Source: JALZEG01 sp046263255
GTDB taxonomy: Bacteria > Actinomycetota > CADDZG01 > WHSQ01
DNA length: 64,000 nucleotides
Assembly: GCA_046263255.1 (NCBI GenBank)
Contig: JBHELD010000010.1
Coordinates: 5,569-69,568 of the forward strand
Direction: 5' to 3'
The notes under the pieces were generated by a model. It had not been told where the DNA came from, searched no databases, and worked only from the letters and a program-made list of their open reading frames with translations. Both the position numbers and the translations under genes were made by a program. Of the stretch, positions 27,893 to 38,221 are shown in pieces. Position 1 is the stretch's first letter. Each line of letters begins with the position of its first letter.

Positions 27893-29021
27893 AGAAGAGG
27901 TCGAGAGGCGCGGACATCCGGTGTGGGCCGAGGTGGACCTCGGCGCGATCCGCCACAACGTCGGCGTGCTGCGCGCGCTCGCGGCGAGCGCCGAGGTCAT
28001 GGGCGTCGTCAAGGGCTACGCCTACGGGCACGGGAACCCCGAGAGCGCGCGGGCGATGGTCGAGGCGGGCGCGACCCGGCTGGGCGTCGCGCGCGTCGCC
28101 GAGGCGATACACCTGCGCGAGGCCGGCATCGGGGTGCCGATCCACGTCTTCACGGAGCCTCCGCCGGTCGCGGCGCCCGTGGTGGTGTCGCTGGCGCTGA
28201 CGCCGGCGGTCTACACCAGCGCGTTCGCCGCCTCGCTCTCCGAAGCGGCGCGGGCCGCCGGAGCAACGGTGCGGGTGCACGTGAAGCTCGACACCGGGAT
28301 GCACCGCGTGGGGCTGACTCCGGAGCACGCGGTTGCCGCGGCGACCGAGATCGCGCGTCTTCCGGGGATCGAGGTCGAAGGTGCCTGGAGCCACCTCGCG
28401 GTCGCCGACGTCCCCGACCACCCGTTCACGCGCAAGCAGCTGGACCTCTTCCTGGAGCTGACCGAGAGCATGGAACGCGCGGGGCTCCGGCTGGCCTACC
28501 GGCACATCGCGAACTCGGCCGCGACGCTGGCGCTGCCGGCGTCGCACTTCGACCTCGTGCGCTGCGGGGTCGCCTGCTACGGGCTGTGGCCGGGCGAGGC
28601 CCTCACCGGCTCCGCCGACCTTCGCTCCGCGCTCGCGTTGAAGGCGCGCGTGAACCTCGTCAAGCGAGTTCCCGCGGGCGATGCCCTCTCGTACGGGTTG
28701 CAGTACACGGTGCCGCAGGAGGCAACGGTGATTACGGTCCCCGCCGGCTACGCCGACGGATACGACCGGCGTCTTTCGGGCCGCGCGAGCGTCATCGTCG
28801 GCGGACGCCGCTACCGCGTGTCCGGCACCGTGTGCATGGACCAGTTCATGGTGGACGCGGGACGCGACGAGGTCGAGGTCGGCGCGATCGCGACGCTCGT
28901 CGGCCGTGACGGCGCCGAGGTCGTGACGGCGGAGGAGCTGGCCGGGCTCATCGGGACCATCAAATACGAGGTGACGACGCGGATCCCGTCGCGCGTCCCG
29001 CGCGTATTCGTCGATGCGTAA
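27879..29021 (+). CDS. alr: alanine racemase
   Basis: This PLP enzyme makes D-alanine for peptidoglycan. The PLP lysine is Lys45 in MGVVKGYAYGHGN (most enzymes read KADAYGHG). HVKLDTGMHRVGL, HIANSAATL and PAGYADGYDRRLSG follow, then VCMDQFMVD in the C-terminal barrel with the residues of the second active-site half. The 380-residue length is normal. ATG at 27879 is the second copy of a duplicated start region. It overlaps the next gene by 8 bases. Confidence 0.95.
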   Translation: MSYTREEVERRGHPVWAEVDLGAIRHNVGVLRALAASAEVMGVVKGYAYGHGNPESARAMVEAGATRLGVARVAEAIHLREAGIGVPIHVFTEPPPVAAPVVVSLALTPAVYTSAFAASLSEAARAAGATVRVHVKLDTGMHRVGLTPEHAVAAATEIARLPGIEVEGAWSHLAVADVPDHPFTRKQLDLFLELTESMERAGLRLAYRHIANSAATLALPASHFDLVRCGVACYGLWPGEALTGSADLRSALALKARVNLVKRVPAGDALSYGLQYTVPQEATVITVPAGYADGYDRRLSGRASVIVGGRRYRVSGTVCMDQFMVDAGRDEVEVGAIATLVGRDGAEVVTAEELAGLIGTIKYEVTTRIPSRVPRVFVDA

Positions 29022-30045
29022 GCAGGGCGTGCTCGCGCTGGCGGGTGCGGCGGCCGGGGTGGGCGTGGGCCTCGCGACGCAGAGGGCGATGGTCCGCCGC
29101 CGGCGCCGCAACGACCCGGAGGCCGGCGAACGCTTCGGCACGCGCCGAGGCGTCAGGCCGCGGACGCTGGCGCTGGCCGACGGCGCGGACGCGTTCGTCG
29201 AGGAGGCCGGGCAGCAGTCGGACCGCGGCGCGATCTTCGTGCACGGGTCGGCGCTGCGCACCGACCTGTGGCACTACCAGCTGGCGGGGATCGGCGACCA
29301 CCGGCTCGTCTTCTACGACCTCAGAGGCCACGGCGCGTCGCGGGCGAAGGGATCGGCCTCGTTCTCGATCGCGCAGCTCGCGAGGGATCTCGCCGAGGTA
29401 GCGGACGCATGCGGGCTGAACGAGTACGCCGTGGTCGGCCACTCGATCGGCGGGATGGTCGCGCTGGACCTCGCGCACGCCCGGCCCGACCTCCTCGGCA
29501 CGCGCGTGAAGGGGATGGTGCTCGCCAACACCACCTACCGTCCCGCCGTCGAGACCGTCGCCGGTGGCGCCGCCGTCGCGCACCTCGAGCGCGTGCTCCG
29601 GCGGCCCCTCGACGTCCTGGGACGCGGGGCTCCCACGATCGACAAGCTGAGGGCGGTCGTGCGGCCGTCCGACCTGCTCTTCTTGACCGTGGCGTTCGGC
29701 GGCTTCGGGCCGGGGGGGCCGGCGAGCCAGGTGGACTTCGTCTACGACATGCTGTCCGAGACGCCCTCCGACGTCATCTTCGACCTCATCAGGTCCTACC
29801 GCGACTTCGACGTCACCGAGGTCCTGGGTGACGTTACGGTCCCCGTGCTCGTTATAGGAGGGAGCAGCGACCGGATCACGGTCCCGGCGGCGTCCGAGTA
29901 CCTTGCCGGCCATCTGCCGAAGGCGGAGCTGAAGATGTTCGAGCGGTGCGGGCACATGCCGATGCTCGAGCGGCACAGGGAGTTCAACGAGGTCGTCGGG
30001 AGGTTCCTCGACGACATATTGGGGGGGAGCCGGAGCACCGCGTGA
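29014..30045 (+). CDS. membrane-anchored alpha/beta hydrolase
   Basis: The 343-residue protein starts with a hydrophobic segment (about residues 4-22) and a basic patch of seven arginines, so it is probably anchored or exported. An alpha/beta hydrolase fold follows: oxyanion strand IFVHGSALRTDLW, YDLRGHGAS, nucleophile elbow VVGHSIGGMVAL, acid in VIGGSSDRITVP, and His in CGHMPMLERH. It overlaps alr by 8 bases and the M29 peptidase by 4 bases (GTGA), so it belongs to the nnr-alr operon. In actinobacteria a hydrolase commonly follows alr; substrate unknown. Confidence 0.85.
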   Translation: MRKQGVLALAGAAAGVGVGLATQRAMVRRRRRNDPEAGERFGTRRGVRPRTLALADGADAFVEEAGQQSDRGAIFVHGSALRTDLWHYQLAGIGDHRLVFYDLRGHGASRAKGSASFSIAQLARDLAEVADACGLNEYAVVGHSIGGMVALDLAHARPDLLGTRVKGMVLANTTYRPAVETVAGGAAVAHLERVLRRPLDVLGRGAPTIDKLRAVVRPSDLLFLTVAFGGFGPGGPASQVDFVYDMLSETPSDVIFDLIRSYRDFDVTEVLGDVTVPVLVIGGSSDRITVPAASEYLAGHLPKAELKMFERCGHMPMLERHREFNEVVGRFLDDILGGSRSTA

Positions 30046-31148
30046 GAGACGACAGGGTCGAGAAGCTCGCAGACATCCTCGTGGACTACTCGTGCACGGT
30101 GAAGGAGGGCGATCTCGTCGGGATCAACGGGAGCTACCACGCGGAGCCGCTGATGCTCGCGGTCTACCGCCGGTGCCTCGACCGCGGCGCGCACGCGACG
30201 GTGCGGACGTCGCTCCCCCGCGCGGTGCCGATCTTCTACAAGCACGCGAGCGACGAGCAGCTCGCCTACGTCTGGGAGACCGATCGGTGGCTCGCGGAGA
30301 ACCTCGACGTCCGGTTCACGATCATCGCCGACGGCAACACGCGCCAGCTCTCGAGGATCGACGCGCGCAGGCAAGGCATAGCGTCGCGCGCCCGCAAACC
30401 GCTGATGGACAGGTTCATGGCCCGGGGCGCCAGAGGCGAGCTGCGGTGGAACGTCACGCTGTTCCCGACTGAGGCCCACGCCATGGACGCCGAGATGAGC
30501 CTCGAGGACTACGAGGACTTCTACTACGGCGCGTGCCTGGTGGACTCGCCCGACCCCGTCGCGGAGTGGAAGAAGGTCGGCGAGCGGCACCGGCGCATGA
30601 TCGACTGGATCAAGGACCGCAACGCAGTCCACATCGAGGGGGAGGGGACCGACCTGGTCGTCGAGACCGGCGGCCGGAAGTGGTTGCCCGCGGACGGGAA
30701 GGAGAACTTCCCCGACGGCGAGATCTTCACGGGGCCGCGTGAGGACAGGACGCGGGGCCGCATCGCGTTCAGCTACCCCGCGATCTACGGGGGCCAGGCC
30801 GTCGAGGGCATCCAGCTCGCGTTCGAGGACGGCAGGGTCGTCGAGGCGACCGCGCGGAAGAACGAGGAGTTCCTGCTGAAGACGCTCGACACCGATCCCG
30901 GCGCGAGGGTCCTCGGCGAGATCGGGATCGGCACGAACTACGGCATCGCCGGGTTCTCCGGCGAGATCCTGCTCGACGAGAAGATCGGCGGGACCGTCCA
31001 CCTGGCGGTCGGCGCCTCGTATCCCGAGAGCGGCGGCGTCAACGACTCCGCCGTCCACTGGGACATGGTGTGCGACCTCCGCAAGGGAGGCCGGATCACG
31101 GTGGACGGCGACGTGTTCATGGAGGACGGAAGGCTCCTGGTCTCGTAG
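30042..31148 (+). CDS. aminopeptidase, M29 family
   Basis: M29 enzymes (AmpS/AmpT-like) remove N-terminal residues using two metal ions. The 368-residue protein has the metal-binding residues in order: Glu in NFPDGEIFTGP, Glu in LGEIGIGTN, His in GGTVHLAVGASYPE, and His plus Asp in SAVHWDMVCDL. There is no signal peptide, so it is cytoplasmic. The start is the GTG in the 4-base overlap with the hydrolase stop. Confidence 0.92.
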   Translation: MRDDRVEKLADILVDYSCTVKEGDLVGINGSYHAEPLMLAVYRRCLDRGAHATVRTSLPRAVPIFYKHASDEQLAYVWETDRWLAENLDVRFTIIADGNTRQLSRIDARRQGIASRARKPLMDRFMARGARGELRWNVTLFPTEAHAMDAEMSLEDYEDFYYGACLVDSPDPVAEWKKVGERHRRMIDWIKDRNAVHIEGEGTDLVVETGGRKWLPADGKENFPDGEIFTGPREDRTRGRIAFSYPAIYGGQAVEGIQLAFEDGRVVEATARKNEEFLLKTLDTDPGARVLGEIGIGTNYGIAGFSGEILLDEKIGGTVHLAVGASYPESGGVNDSAVHWDMVCDLRKGGRITVDGDVFMEDGRLLVS

Positions 31149-31233
31149 CCGCGGCGACCCCGCGGGCCACGACATGCCGGCGCGCCGCCCGTCGCGCCCG
31201 CCGCCGCCGGAGGCGGCGAGATAACCTCAGGAC

Positions 31234-31983
31234 GTGCCACCCACTCCCCCTGGCGGTGCCGGGCATCCGCGCGTGGACATCCGAGCGGTCGAGCGACAGG
31301 CTCTCGGGTGTACCAGGTGCAGGCTGTCCGAGACCAGGACGCAGGTCGTGTGGGCGGACGGCAACCTCGACGCCCGCCTGCTGTTCGTAGGCGAGGCCCC
31401 CGGACGTCACGAGGACCTGCAGGGACGGCCGTTCGTGGGGGCCGCGGGGCAGCTCCTCGACCGTCTCCTCGGCGAGATCGGTCTCGACCGGACGCAGGTC
31501 GCGATCGCGAACGTGATCAAGTGCCGGCCTCCGAACAACCGGGACCCGCAGCCGGACGAGATCGCCGCCTGCACGCCGTGGCTGCAGGCGCAGCTCGCTT
31601 ACATGCAGCCCGACGTGATCGTGACGCTGGGGAACTTCGCCACGAAGTTCATCCTCGAGTCCCCGATCGGGATCACGCGGGCGCGAGGCCGCGTCTACTA
31701 CCGCAACGGCTCGGCGATCGTGCCGACGTTCCACCCCGCGGCGGCGCTGCGCGGCGGGCGCTTCGGCGGGATGGACCCCGTCGACGCGCTCCGCGCGGAC
31801 CTGAGGGTGGCGGCGGCGGAGCTGGCGAAAGCCGCCCGGCCGGCCCCGGCCCCCGCGCCCGCGTCCGCTCCGGAGGGCGCCCGGCCGGCCCCGTCTGCGC
31901 CCCGCGCTCCCGCCGAGGCGGCCCCGTCTGCGCCGGGCGGTCCCGCCGAGCCGGCCCCGTCTCAGCTGGGGCTGTTCGGCTGA
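31234..31983 (+). CDS. uracil-DNA glycosylase, family 4, with possible clamp-binding tail
   Basis: Family 4 enzymes excise uracil from DNA and hold a [4Fe-4S] cluster. Cys26, Cys29, Cys97 and Cys113 have the expected spacing. The catalytic motif is GEAPGRHED (53-61) and the second motif is FHPAAALRG. The domain ends near residue 195. A Pro/Ala-rich linker of about 48 residues follows and the protein ends in SQLGLFG. QLGLF fits the sliding-clamp binding pattern QLxLF, suggesting tethering to DnaN. GTG start. The stop overlaps tsaE by one base. Confidence 0.93.
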   Translation: MPPTPPGGAGHPRVDIRAVERQALGCTRCRLSETRTQVVWADGNLDARLLFVGEAPGRHEDLQGRPFVGAAGQLLDRLLGEIGLDRTQVAIANVIKCRPPNNRDPQPDEIAACTPWLQAQLAYMQPDVIVTLGNFATKFILESPIGITRARGRVYYRNGSAIVPTFHPAAALRGGRFGGMDPVDALRADLRVAAAELAKAARPAPAPAPASAPEGARPAPSAPRAPAEAAPSAPGGPAEPAPSQLGLFG

Positions 31984-32582
31984 TGCGGCGAGGGCTCGGG
32001 GTCGTCAGCCACTCGGCCGAGGAGACGAGGATCATCGGGGCGTGCCTGGCGCCGATGCTCCTGCCGGGCGACGTCGTCAGCCTCTCGGGAGACCTCGGCG
32101 CCGGCAAGACCGTCTTCGTCCAGGGGATCGCCACCGCGCTCGGCTTCACCGAGCGCGTGACGAGCCCGACGTTCACGCTCGTCCACGAGTACGAGGCGCG
32201 CTACCCGATCGTGCACATCGACATCTACCGGCTCGACAGCTTCCAGGAGGTCCTCGACCTCGGGTTCGAGGAGCTCGTGGGACCGAACTCGATAGTCCTC
32301 GTCGAGTGGGGCGAGGCCGTCGCGCCGCTGCTCCCGAAGAAGTCGCTCGACGTCGTGCTGACGCGCTCCGGCGATCTCGACGCGACCGACGAGCGGACGC
32401 TGCTCTTCCGTCCCGGATCGCCGGAGTGGATCCCGAAGCTGACGTCGATGCGGAACACCGCCGAGGCGTTGCTGAACGCCGCGTCCGCGGGCGAGTCCGG
32501 CCCCCGGTTCTGGGATGCTGGACAACGGCCCGAGTCCGCCGGCACGCCGCCGCCTGCGCCGGCCGCCGAGGAGGAGACGTAG
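31983..32582 (+). CDS. tsaE: tRNA t6A synthesis ATPase TsaE
   Basis: TsaE is the ATPase that works with TsaB and TsaD to make N6-threonylcarbamoyl adenosine at tRNA position 37. It has Walker A GDLGAGKTVFVQGIA, TSPTFTLVHEY, the HIDIYRLDS segment and the VEWGE motif. The core ends near residue 150; a ~45-residue low-complexity tail follows. ATG shares a base with the glycosylase stop and the TAG stop shares a base with the tsaB GTG. Confidence 0.94.
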   Translation: MRRGLGVVSHSAEETRIIGACLAPMLLPGDVVSLSGDLGAGKTVFVQGIATALGFTERVTSPTFTLVHEYEARYPIVHIDIYRLDSFQEVLDLGFEELVGPNSIVLVEWGEAVAPLLPKKSLDVVLTRSGDLDATDERTLLFRPGSPEWIPKLTSMRNTAEALLNAASAGESGPRFWDAGQRPESAGTPPPAPAAEEET

Positions 32583-33292
32583 TGCTCGTACTGGGGATCG
32601 AATGCTCGACGCCGCAGGCCAGCGTCGCGATCGGGTCGGAGCAAGGCGTGGTCGCGAGCGCGCTCGTCTCGCGCGGCGCGACGCACAACGAGTTCCTCCT
32701 GCCCGCGATCCGCTTCTGCCTCGAGGGGACGGGGCTCGGCTACAGGAACCTCGGGGGCATCGCGGTCAGCCTCGGCCCCGGGCTCTTCTCGGGGATGAGG
32801 GTCGGCGTCGCCACCGCGAAGGCGCTCGCGCAGACGCTGTCCGTGCCGATCGTGGGCCTGGCGAGCCTCGACCTCGTCGCGTACGAGGTGAGGCATACGC
32901 ACAAGACGATCTGCGCGGTGCTCGACGCGCGGCGCAACGAAATCTTCTACGCGTTCTACCGTCCGTCGCCCGGGGGCATCCAGCGCATGACGGAGTACCG
33001 GATCGAGCAGCCGGGGCGGCTCGCGATCGGGATCGCCTCGCGGCCCGAGGAGGTGCTGCTCGTCGGCAACGGCGCGCTGCTCTACAAAGAGCTGTTCGAA
33101 TCCGCCGGTCCGGTCGTCGAGGTCGCGGGGATGAACCAGGCGTTCCCGAACGCGTCGTCGCTCGTCGAGCTCACCCTCCCGCGCCTCTACCGCGAGGACT
33201 TCGACTCGCTGTACGACCTGCGGCCCCTCTACCTCCGCAAGTCGGCGAAGCCGATCGAGTGGGCGCGCATCCGTCAGGCGAGGCCGGCGTGA
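32582..33292 (+). CDS. tsaB: tRNA t6A synthesis protein TsaB
   Basis: TsaB is the non-catalytic partner that dimerises with TsaD. The 236-residue protein has the ASKHA-fold start LVLGIECSTPQASVAIG, the GPGLFSGMRVGVATAKALAQ helix, and VLDARRNEIFYAFY. GTG start overlapping the tsaE stop by one base. The frame runs upstream inside tsaE, but this start matches the family. Confidence 0.94.
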   Translation: MLVLGIECSTPQASVAIGSEQGVVASALVSRGATHNEFLLPAIRFCLEGTGLGYRNLGGIAVSLGPGLFSGMRVGVATAKALAQTLSVPIVGLASLDLVAYEVRHTHKTICAVLDARRNEIFYAFYRPSPGGIQRMTEYRIEQPGRLAIGIASRPEEVLLVGNGALLYKELFESAGPVVEVAGMNQAFPNASSLVELTLPRLYREDFDSLYDLRPLYLRKSAKPIEWARIRQARPA

Positions 33293-33888
33293 TGGCGCTC
33301 GCACGCGTTCCCGACGAAGGCGTCCCCGACATCGAGCTGACGAGGATGCGGCGCAGGCACCTGCGCCGCGTGCTGGCGATCGAGTCGCGGGTCTATCCGC
33401 GGCCCTGGAGCGCGTCGCTGTTCCTCTCCGAGCTCGCGCAGCGGAGCTCCCGGACGTACCTCGTCGCGCGGCACGAGGGCGACGTCATCGGCTACGCCGG
33501 GATGATGTTCACCGGGCTCGAGGCACACATCACGAACATCGCCGTCGACCCCGACTTCCACGGGCGCAAGGTGGGATCCCGCCTGATGATGCGCCTCGTG
33601 ACGGAGGCGATCGCTCGCGGCGCCAAGACGCTGTCGCTCGAGGTGCGCGTGACGAACATCCCGGCGCAGACGATGTACGGCAAGTTCGGCTTCTCGGTGG
33701 TCGGCGTCCGCAAGGGCTACTACATCGAGACGAAGGAGGACGCGCTCGTGATGGTCGTCGACGACGCGACGACGAACGAGTACAGGCTGCGGCTCCAGAC
33801 CCTGCGCGACGAGATCGACGAGGCAGCCGGCGGCACGACCGGCGGGAGCCGCCGGGTGGGCCGGAGCGAGGGCGACCGCGATGGGTGA
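33292..33888 (+). CDS. rimI: ribosomal protein S18-alanine N-acetyltransferase RimI
   Basis: This GNAT acetyltransferase sits between tsaB and tsaD in many actinobacteria and acetylates protein N-termini (S18 in E. coli). The acetyl-CoA loop is DFHGRKVGSRLMMRLV; AHITNIAVDP and LEVRVTNIPAQTMYGKFGF are the other family strands. The domain ends near residue 150, and a charged, Gly/Arg-rich tail of ~40 residues follows. ATG at 33292 (TGATG with the tsaB stop) is chosen; the GTG one codon before, in a GTGA overlap, is equally possible. Confidence 0.9.
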   Translation: MALARVPDEGVPDIELTRMRRRHLRRVLAIESRVYPRPWSASLFLSELAQRSSRTYLVARHEGDVIGYAGMMFTGLEAHITNIAVDPDFHGRKVGSRLMMRLVTEAIARGAKTLSLEVRVTNIPAQTMYGKFGFSVVGVRKGYYIETKEDALVMVVDDATTNEYRLRLQTLRDEIDEAAGGTTGGSRRVGRSEGDRDG

Positions 33889-34957
33889 GACGCTGTGGGC
33901 CTCTCCGGAGGTCGCGACGCAGCGGAAGCCCGTCGGGGAGTGGGACGACGAGACGCTGGTGCTGGGCATCGAGACCTCCTGCGACGAGACGTCCGCGGCC
34001 GTGGTGAAGGGCGGACGGCAGATCCTCTCGAACGTCATCGTCTCGCAGGGCGAGCTGCACGGCGAGTACGGGGGCATCGTTCCCGAGGTCGCGGCGCGGG
34101 CGCACGTCGAGGCGCTGACTCCCGCGATCGGCGAGGCGCTCCTGCGGGCCGACGCGACGTTCTGGGACCTCGACGCGGTCGCGGCGTCGCTCGGCCCCGG
34201 CCTCGTGGGAGCGCTGCTGGTCGGGATCGCCGAGGCCAAGTCGATCGCGGCGGTGCTCGAGGTCCCGTTCCTCGGCGTGAACCACCTCGAAGCCCACCTC
34301 TACTCGGCGCTGCTGGTCGACCCGGAGGCGACCTTCCCGGCTGTCGCGCTGATCATCTCCGGCGGGCACACGCTGCTCGTCCACGCGCACGGCCACGGGC
34401 ATTACGAGATCCTCGGGGGAACGCTCGACGACGCCGCCGGCGAGGCGTTCGACAAGGTGGCGCGGTTCCTGGGCCTCGACTATCCCGGGGGTCCCGAGAT
34501 CGACCGGCTCTCGCTGCTCGGCGACCCCGCCGCGATCGATTTCCCGCGGGCGATGATCAACGAGCCGGGGTTCGACGTCTCCTACTCGGGGTTGAAGACC
34601 GCGGTGATCAACTACGTCCGGAAGATGGAGGCGCAGGGGAGCCCGGTCTCGATCGAGGACGTCGCCGCGTCGTTCCAGCAGGCGGTCGTCGACGTCCAGG
34701 TGGCGAAGGCGATGGCGGCCGTAGCGCACGCCGGGACCGACCGGCTGTTCCTCGTGGGCGGCGTCGCGGCGAACTCGGGGCTTCGCGGGGGCCTCGGCGA
34801 CGCCTGCGGCAAGGCGGGGGTGAAGCTCACCGTGCCCCCGATGGAGCTCTGCACCGACAACGCCGCGATGATCGCGGCCTGCGGCACCGCGATGCTGCGC
34901 CGGGGCGCGTACACGGGCCTCGACGTGGCGCCGGACCCGAACCTTCCCCTGGCCTAG
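33881..34957 (+). CDS. tsaD: tRNA N6-threonylcarbamoyltransferase TsaD
   Basis: TsaD transfers the threonylcarbamoyl group to tRNA A37. Family motifs: GIETSCDETSAAVV, PEVAARAHVE, the metal-binding HLEAH, LIISGGHTLLV, GEAFDKVARFLGL and the C-terminal CTDNAAMIA with the last metal ligand. A 25-residue N-terminal extension precedes the core. It overlaps rimI by 8 bases, closing the tsaE-tsaB-rimI-tsaD set. tsaC, the enzyme for threonylcarbamoyl-AMP, is not in the window. Confidence 0.96.
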   Translation: MGETLWASPEVATQRKPVGEWDDETLVLGIETSCDETSAAVVKGGRQILSNVIVSQGELHGEYGGIVPEVAARAHVEALTPAIGEALLRADATFWDLDAVAASLGPGLVGALLVGIAEAKSIAAVLEVPFLGVNHLEAHLYSALLVDPEATFPAVALIISGGHTLLVHAHGHGHYEILGGTLDDAAGEAFDKVARFLGLDYPGGPEIDRLSLLGDPAAIDFPRAMINEPGFDVSYSGLKTAVINYVRKMEAQGSPVSIEDVAASFQQAVVDVQVAKAMAAVAHAGTDRLFLVGGVAANSGLRGGLGDACGKAGVKLTVPPMELCTDNAAMIAACGTAMLRRGAYTGLDVAPDPNLPLA

Positions 34958-35014
34958 CCGCCGGTTGCGGCAGGACTTGCGGATACCGCCACCGGTGCCG
35001 CAGCGGCCCGCCGT

Positions 35015-35043
35015 TTGACCCCTCCGGCCCCGGGCCTTACTCT
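35015..35043 (+). promoter_or_regulatory. promoter of groES-groEL
   Basis: TTGACC (35015-35020), 17 bases, then TACTCT (35038-35043). The -10 touches the CIRCE element, so HrcA bound there would block initiation. Confidence 0.6.
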
Positions 35044-35069
35044 TAGCACTCGAATAGTCCGAGTGCTAA
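35043..35069. promoter_or_regulatory. CIRCE operator (HrcA site)
   Basis: A perfect CIRCE inverted repeat: TTAGCACTC (35043-35051), a 9-base spacer, GAGTGCTAA (35061-35069). Both arms match the consensus exactly. HrcA, the heat-shock repressor that binds it, is known to be released on heat stress. The hrcA gene is not in this window. Confidence 0.97.
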
Positions 35070-35091
35070 ACACCCTAGCCAGGAGGTAGGA

Positions 35092-35385
35092 ATGGCCACG
35101 AACATCCGTCCGCTGGAGGACCGCATCCTCGTCCGCCCCGAGGAGGGCCAGGAGACGACGGTCTCGGGCATCGTGATCCCCGACACCGCCAAGGAGAAGC
35201 CCCAGGAGGGCGTCGTGCTCGCCATCGGGCCCGGCAAGCGCAGCGACACGGGCGACCTCATCCCGATGGACGTCAAGGAAGGCGACCGCGTCATGTACTC
35301 GAAGTACGGCGGGACTGAGATCAAGGTCGACGGCGAGGAGCTGCTGATCCTGTCGTCGCGCGACGTCCTCGCCATCGTCGGCTAG
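35092..35385 (+). CDS. groES: co-chaperonin GroES
   Basis: GroES caps the GroEL folding chamber. The 97-residue protein has IRPLEDRILVRPEE, the mobile-loop region (TTVSGIVIPDTAKEKPQEG) and the dome segment with YSKYGGTEIKVDGEELLILS. It has a strong AGGAGGT site and lies downstream of the CIRCE-controlled promoter. Confidence 0.98.
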   Translation: MATNIRPLEDRILVRPEEGQETTVSGIVIPDTAKEKPQEGVVLAIGPGKRSDTGDLIPMDVKEGDRVMYSKYGGTEIKVDGEELLILSSRDVLAIVG

Positions 35386-35412
35386 CCGGCCGCGCCAACC
35401 AAGGGAGCACAC

Positions 35413-37059
<1,647 letters not shown>

Positions 37060-37085
37060 CCGTCCCTTCCAGACGGACCAAACGG

Positions 37086-37112
37086 AGGCCCGGCTCCCAG
37101 CCGGGCCTTTCT
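37086..37112 (+). terminator. rho-independent terminator after groEL
   Basis: A 10-bp stem AGGCCCGGCT (37086-37095), loop CCC, AGCCGGGCCT (37099-37108), followed by TTCT. It lies 26 bases past the groEL stop. Confidence 0.85.
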
Positions 37113-37537
37113 CGCGCCCGGCTTCACTCGCGACTCGACAAATTGTCGAAAAAATCTCTCCAGCGGGAAGGAACCCGGGCCGCCCCACCGAAAGCTTCCC
37201 CGGGGATCGGGGAGACCCGGCGGACGAACTGGGGCGGACCGTCTGCGCCGCGCCGCGCGCCGTCGTGCGCGTGCGCGCGGCGCAGGACGCCCCCCGGCGG
37301 GGCGACGCCGACGGCGCCGGGACCGCAAGAACGACATGAGGCCCCGGCCGGGACCGGCCGGGGGTGTCGCGCGGGGCTGGCGGCCGTCGCCTTCGCCTCC
37401 GGCAGCCGCCCCGACGCGTCTAACGCAGGCGGATGGAGTTTGGCGAAGGTCGCGAAAATCCTGGCGAAAGAAAACCGACCGATCGTTCAGCCGCGCGCGG
37501 AGAATTGTGCCACCGCAAGTCGCCGAGGGAGAGGCCG
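37113..37537. other. 425-base noncoding stretch with a short palindrome
   Basis: No convincing gene. Short open frames here lack ribosome-binding sites and family resemblance. The stretch begins with AT-richer sequence holding a 7-bp inverted repeat TCGACAA-A-TTGTCGA (37135-37149), which could be an operator. It continues very GC-rich, then turns AT-richer again near 37440-37510 before the next gene. Confidence 0.5.
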
Positions 37538-38164
37538 GTGTTCGATACCAGGATCATCGCCGCGCTGGAAGAACGTCACTACACCTCGAAGTGTCTCTAT
37601 GCCCATGTAGTCGGCATGTGTCCGTCACCGCACACGAGTGACGTCCTGCTCGTGGAGCTTGATCCCGTCCAAGACGTTCGGCGAACTCTAGTAGTGCGCG
37701 GCCAGGGCATCGAGATGTTCCCCCTGTTCCTCATCGGGCGCCGCATTGCCGTCATGTGTCGGCCTCAGCTCGATGAGGCCTACTTCTCGCAGTACGGGTT
37801 CACTGCGCTCGCCGATGTGGAGAAGCTGACGGAACAAGAGGCCGACCTGCTTTGGCGGTGGCGGCGAGAGGCCCTCGAGTGCCTGTGCGACGAGAGGTTC
37901 CAGATGACTCAGTTCGAGCTGGAGCTCTGTGACTCGATGTCCTCGCGGGGAACGCCTCCGGCCCTTCGCCAGAGACGATTGCTGAGACAAACCGTGCGGC
38001 AACGGGCGGTGCGACCCCCGAAGGCGACGCTGGAGACGATGGACCGCGCGGCGCGATATGACATTGCTCGACGAGGTGGTGGACCCGCGCCGTTGGGCGA
38101 CGCGATCGCCGAACTGATCGAGTGGATGATGAAGGCTGCGGGAGGACCCCGCTCGGCCAACTGA
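37538..38164 (+). CDS. hypothetical protein of unlike codon usage
   Basis: I do not recognise this protein. From the GTG at 37538, behind GGGAGAGG, it encodes 208 residues with no signal peptide or membrane helix. The N-terminal half has a beta-like pattern (SDVLLVELDPVQDVRRTLVVRG, MFPLFLIGRRIAV). The C-terminal half is helical, acidic then basic (RQRRLLRQTVRQR), ending in LIEWMMKAAGG. Third codon positions are noticeably less GC-rich than in the flanking genes, which suggests recent acquisition. Starts further upstream (37433) are possible but lack a ribosome-binding site. Confidence 0.6.
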   Translation: MFDTRIIAALEERHYTSKCLYAHVVGMCPSPHTSDVLLVELDPVQDVRRTLVVRGQGIEMFPLFLIGRRIAVMCRPQLDEAYFSQYGFTALADVEKLTEQEADLLWRWRREALECLCDERFQMTQFELELCDSMSSRGTPPALRQRRLLRQTVRQRAVRPPKATLETMDRAARYDIARRGGGPAPLGDAIAELIEWMMKAAGGPRSAN

Positions 38165-38221
38165 CGTCTCACGATCGGCCTCCCCGCGCAACCTCAGCCC
38201 CCGCGCTGCGTTTGAGAGTTC

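Noticed and set aside
29045..29401. Arg/Ala-rich plus-strand ORF inside the hydrolase gene
   Set aside because: Out-of-frame shadow of the alpha/beta hydrolase with no family resemblance.
37143..37641. Short plus-strand ORFs after groEL (37143-37610 and 37336-37641)
   Set aside because: Arg/Pro/Gly-rich translations typical of random high-GC frames, no ribosome-binding sites, and they overlap the better ORF at 37538.
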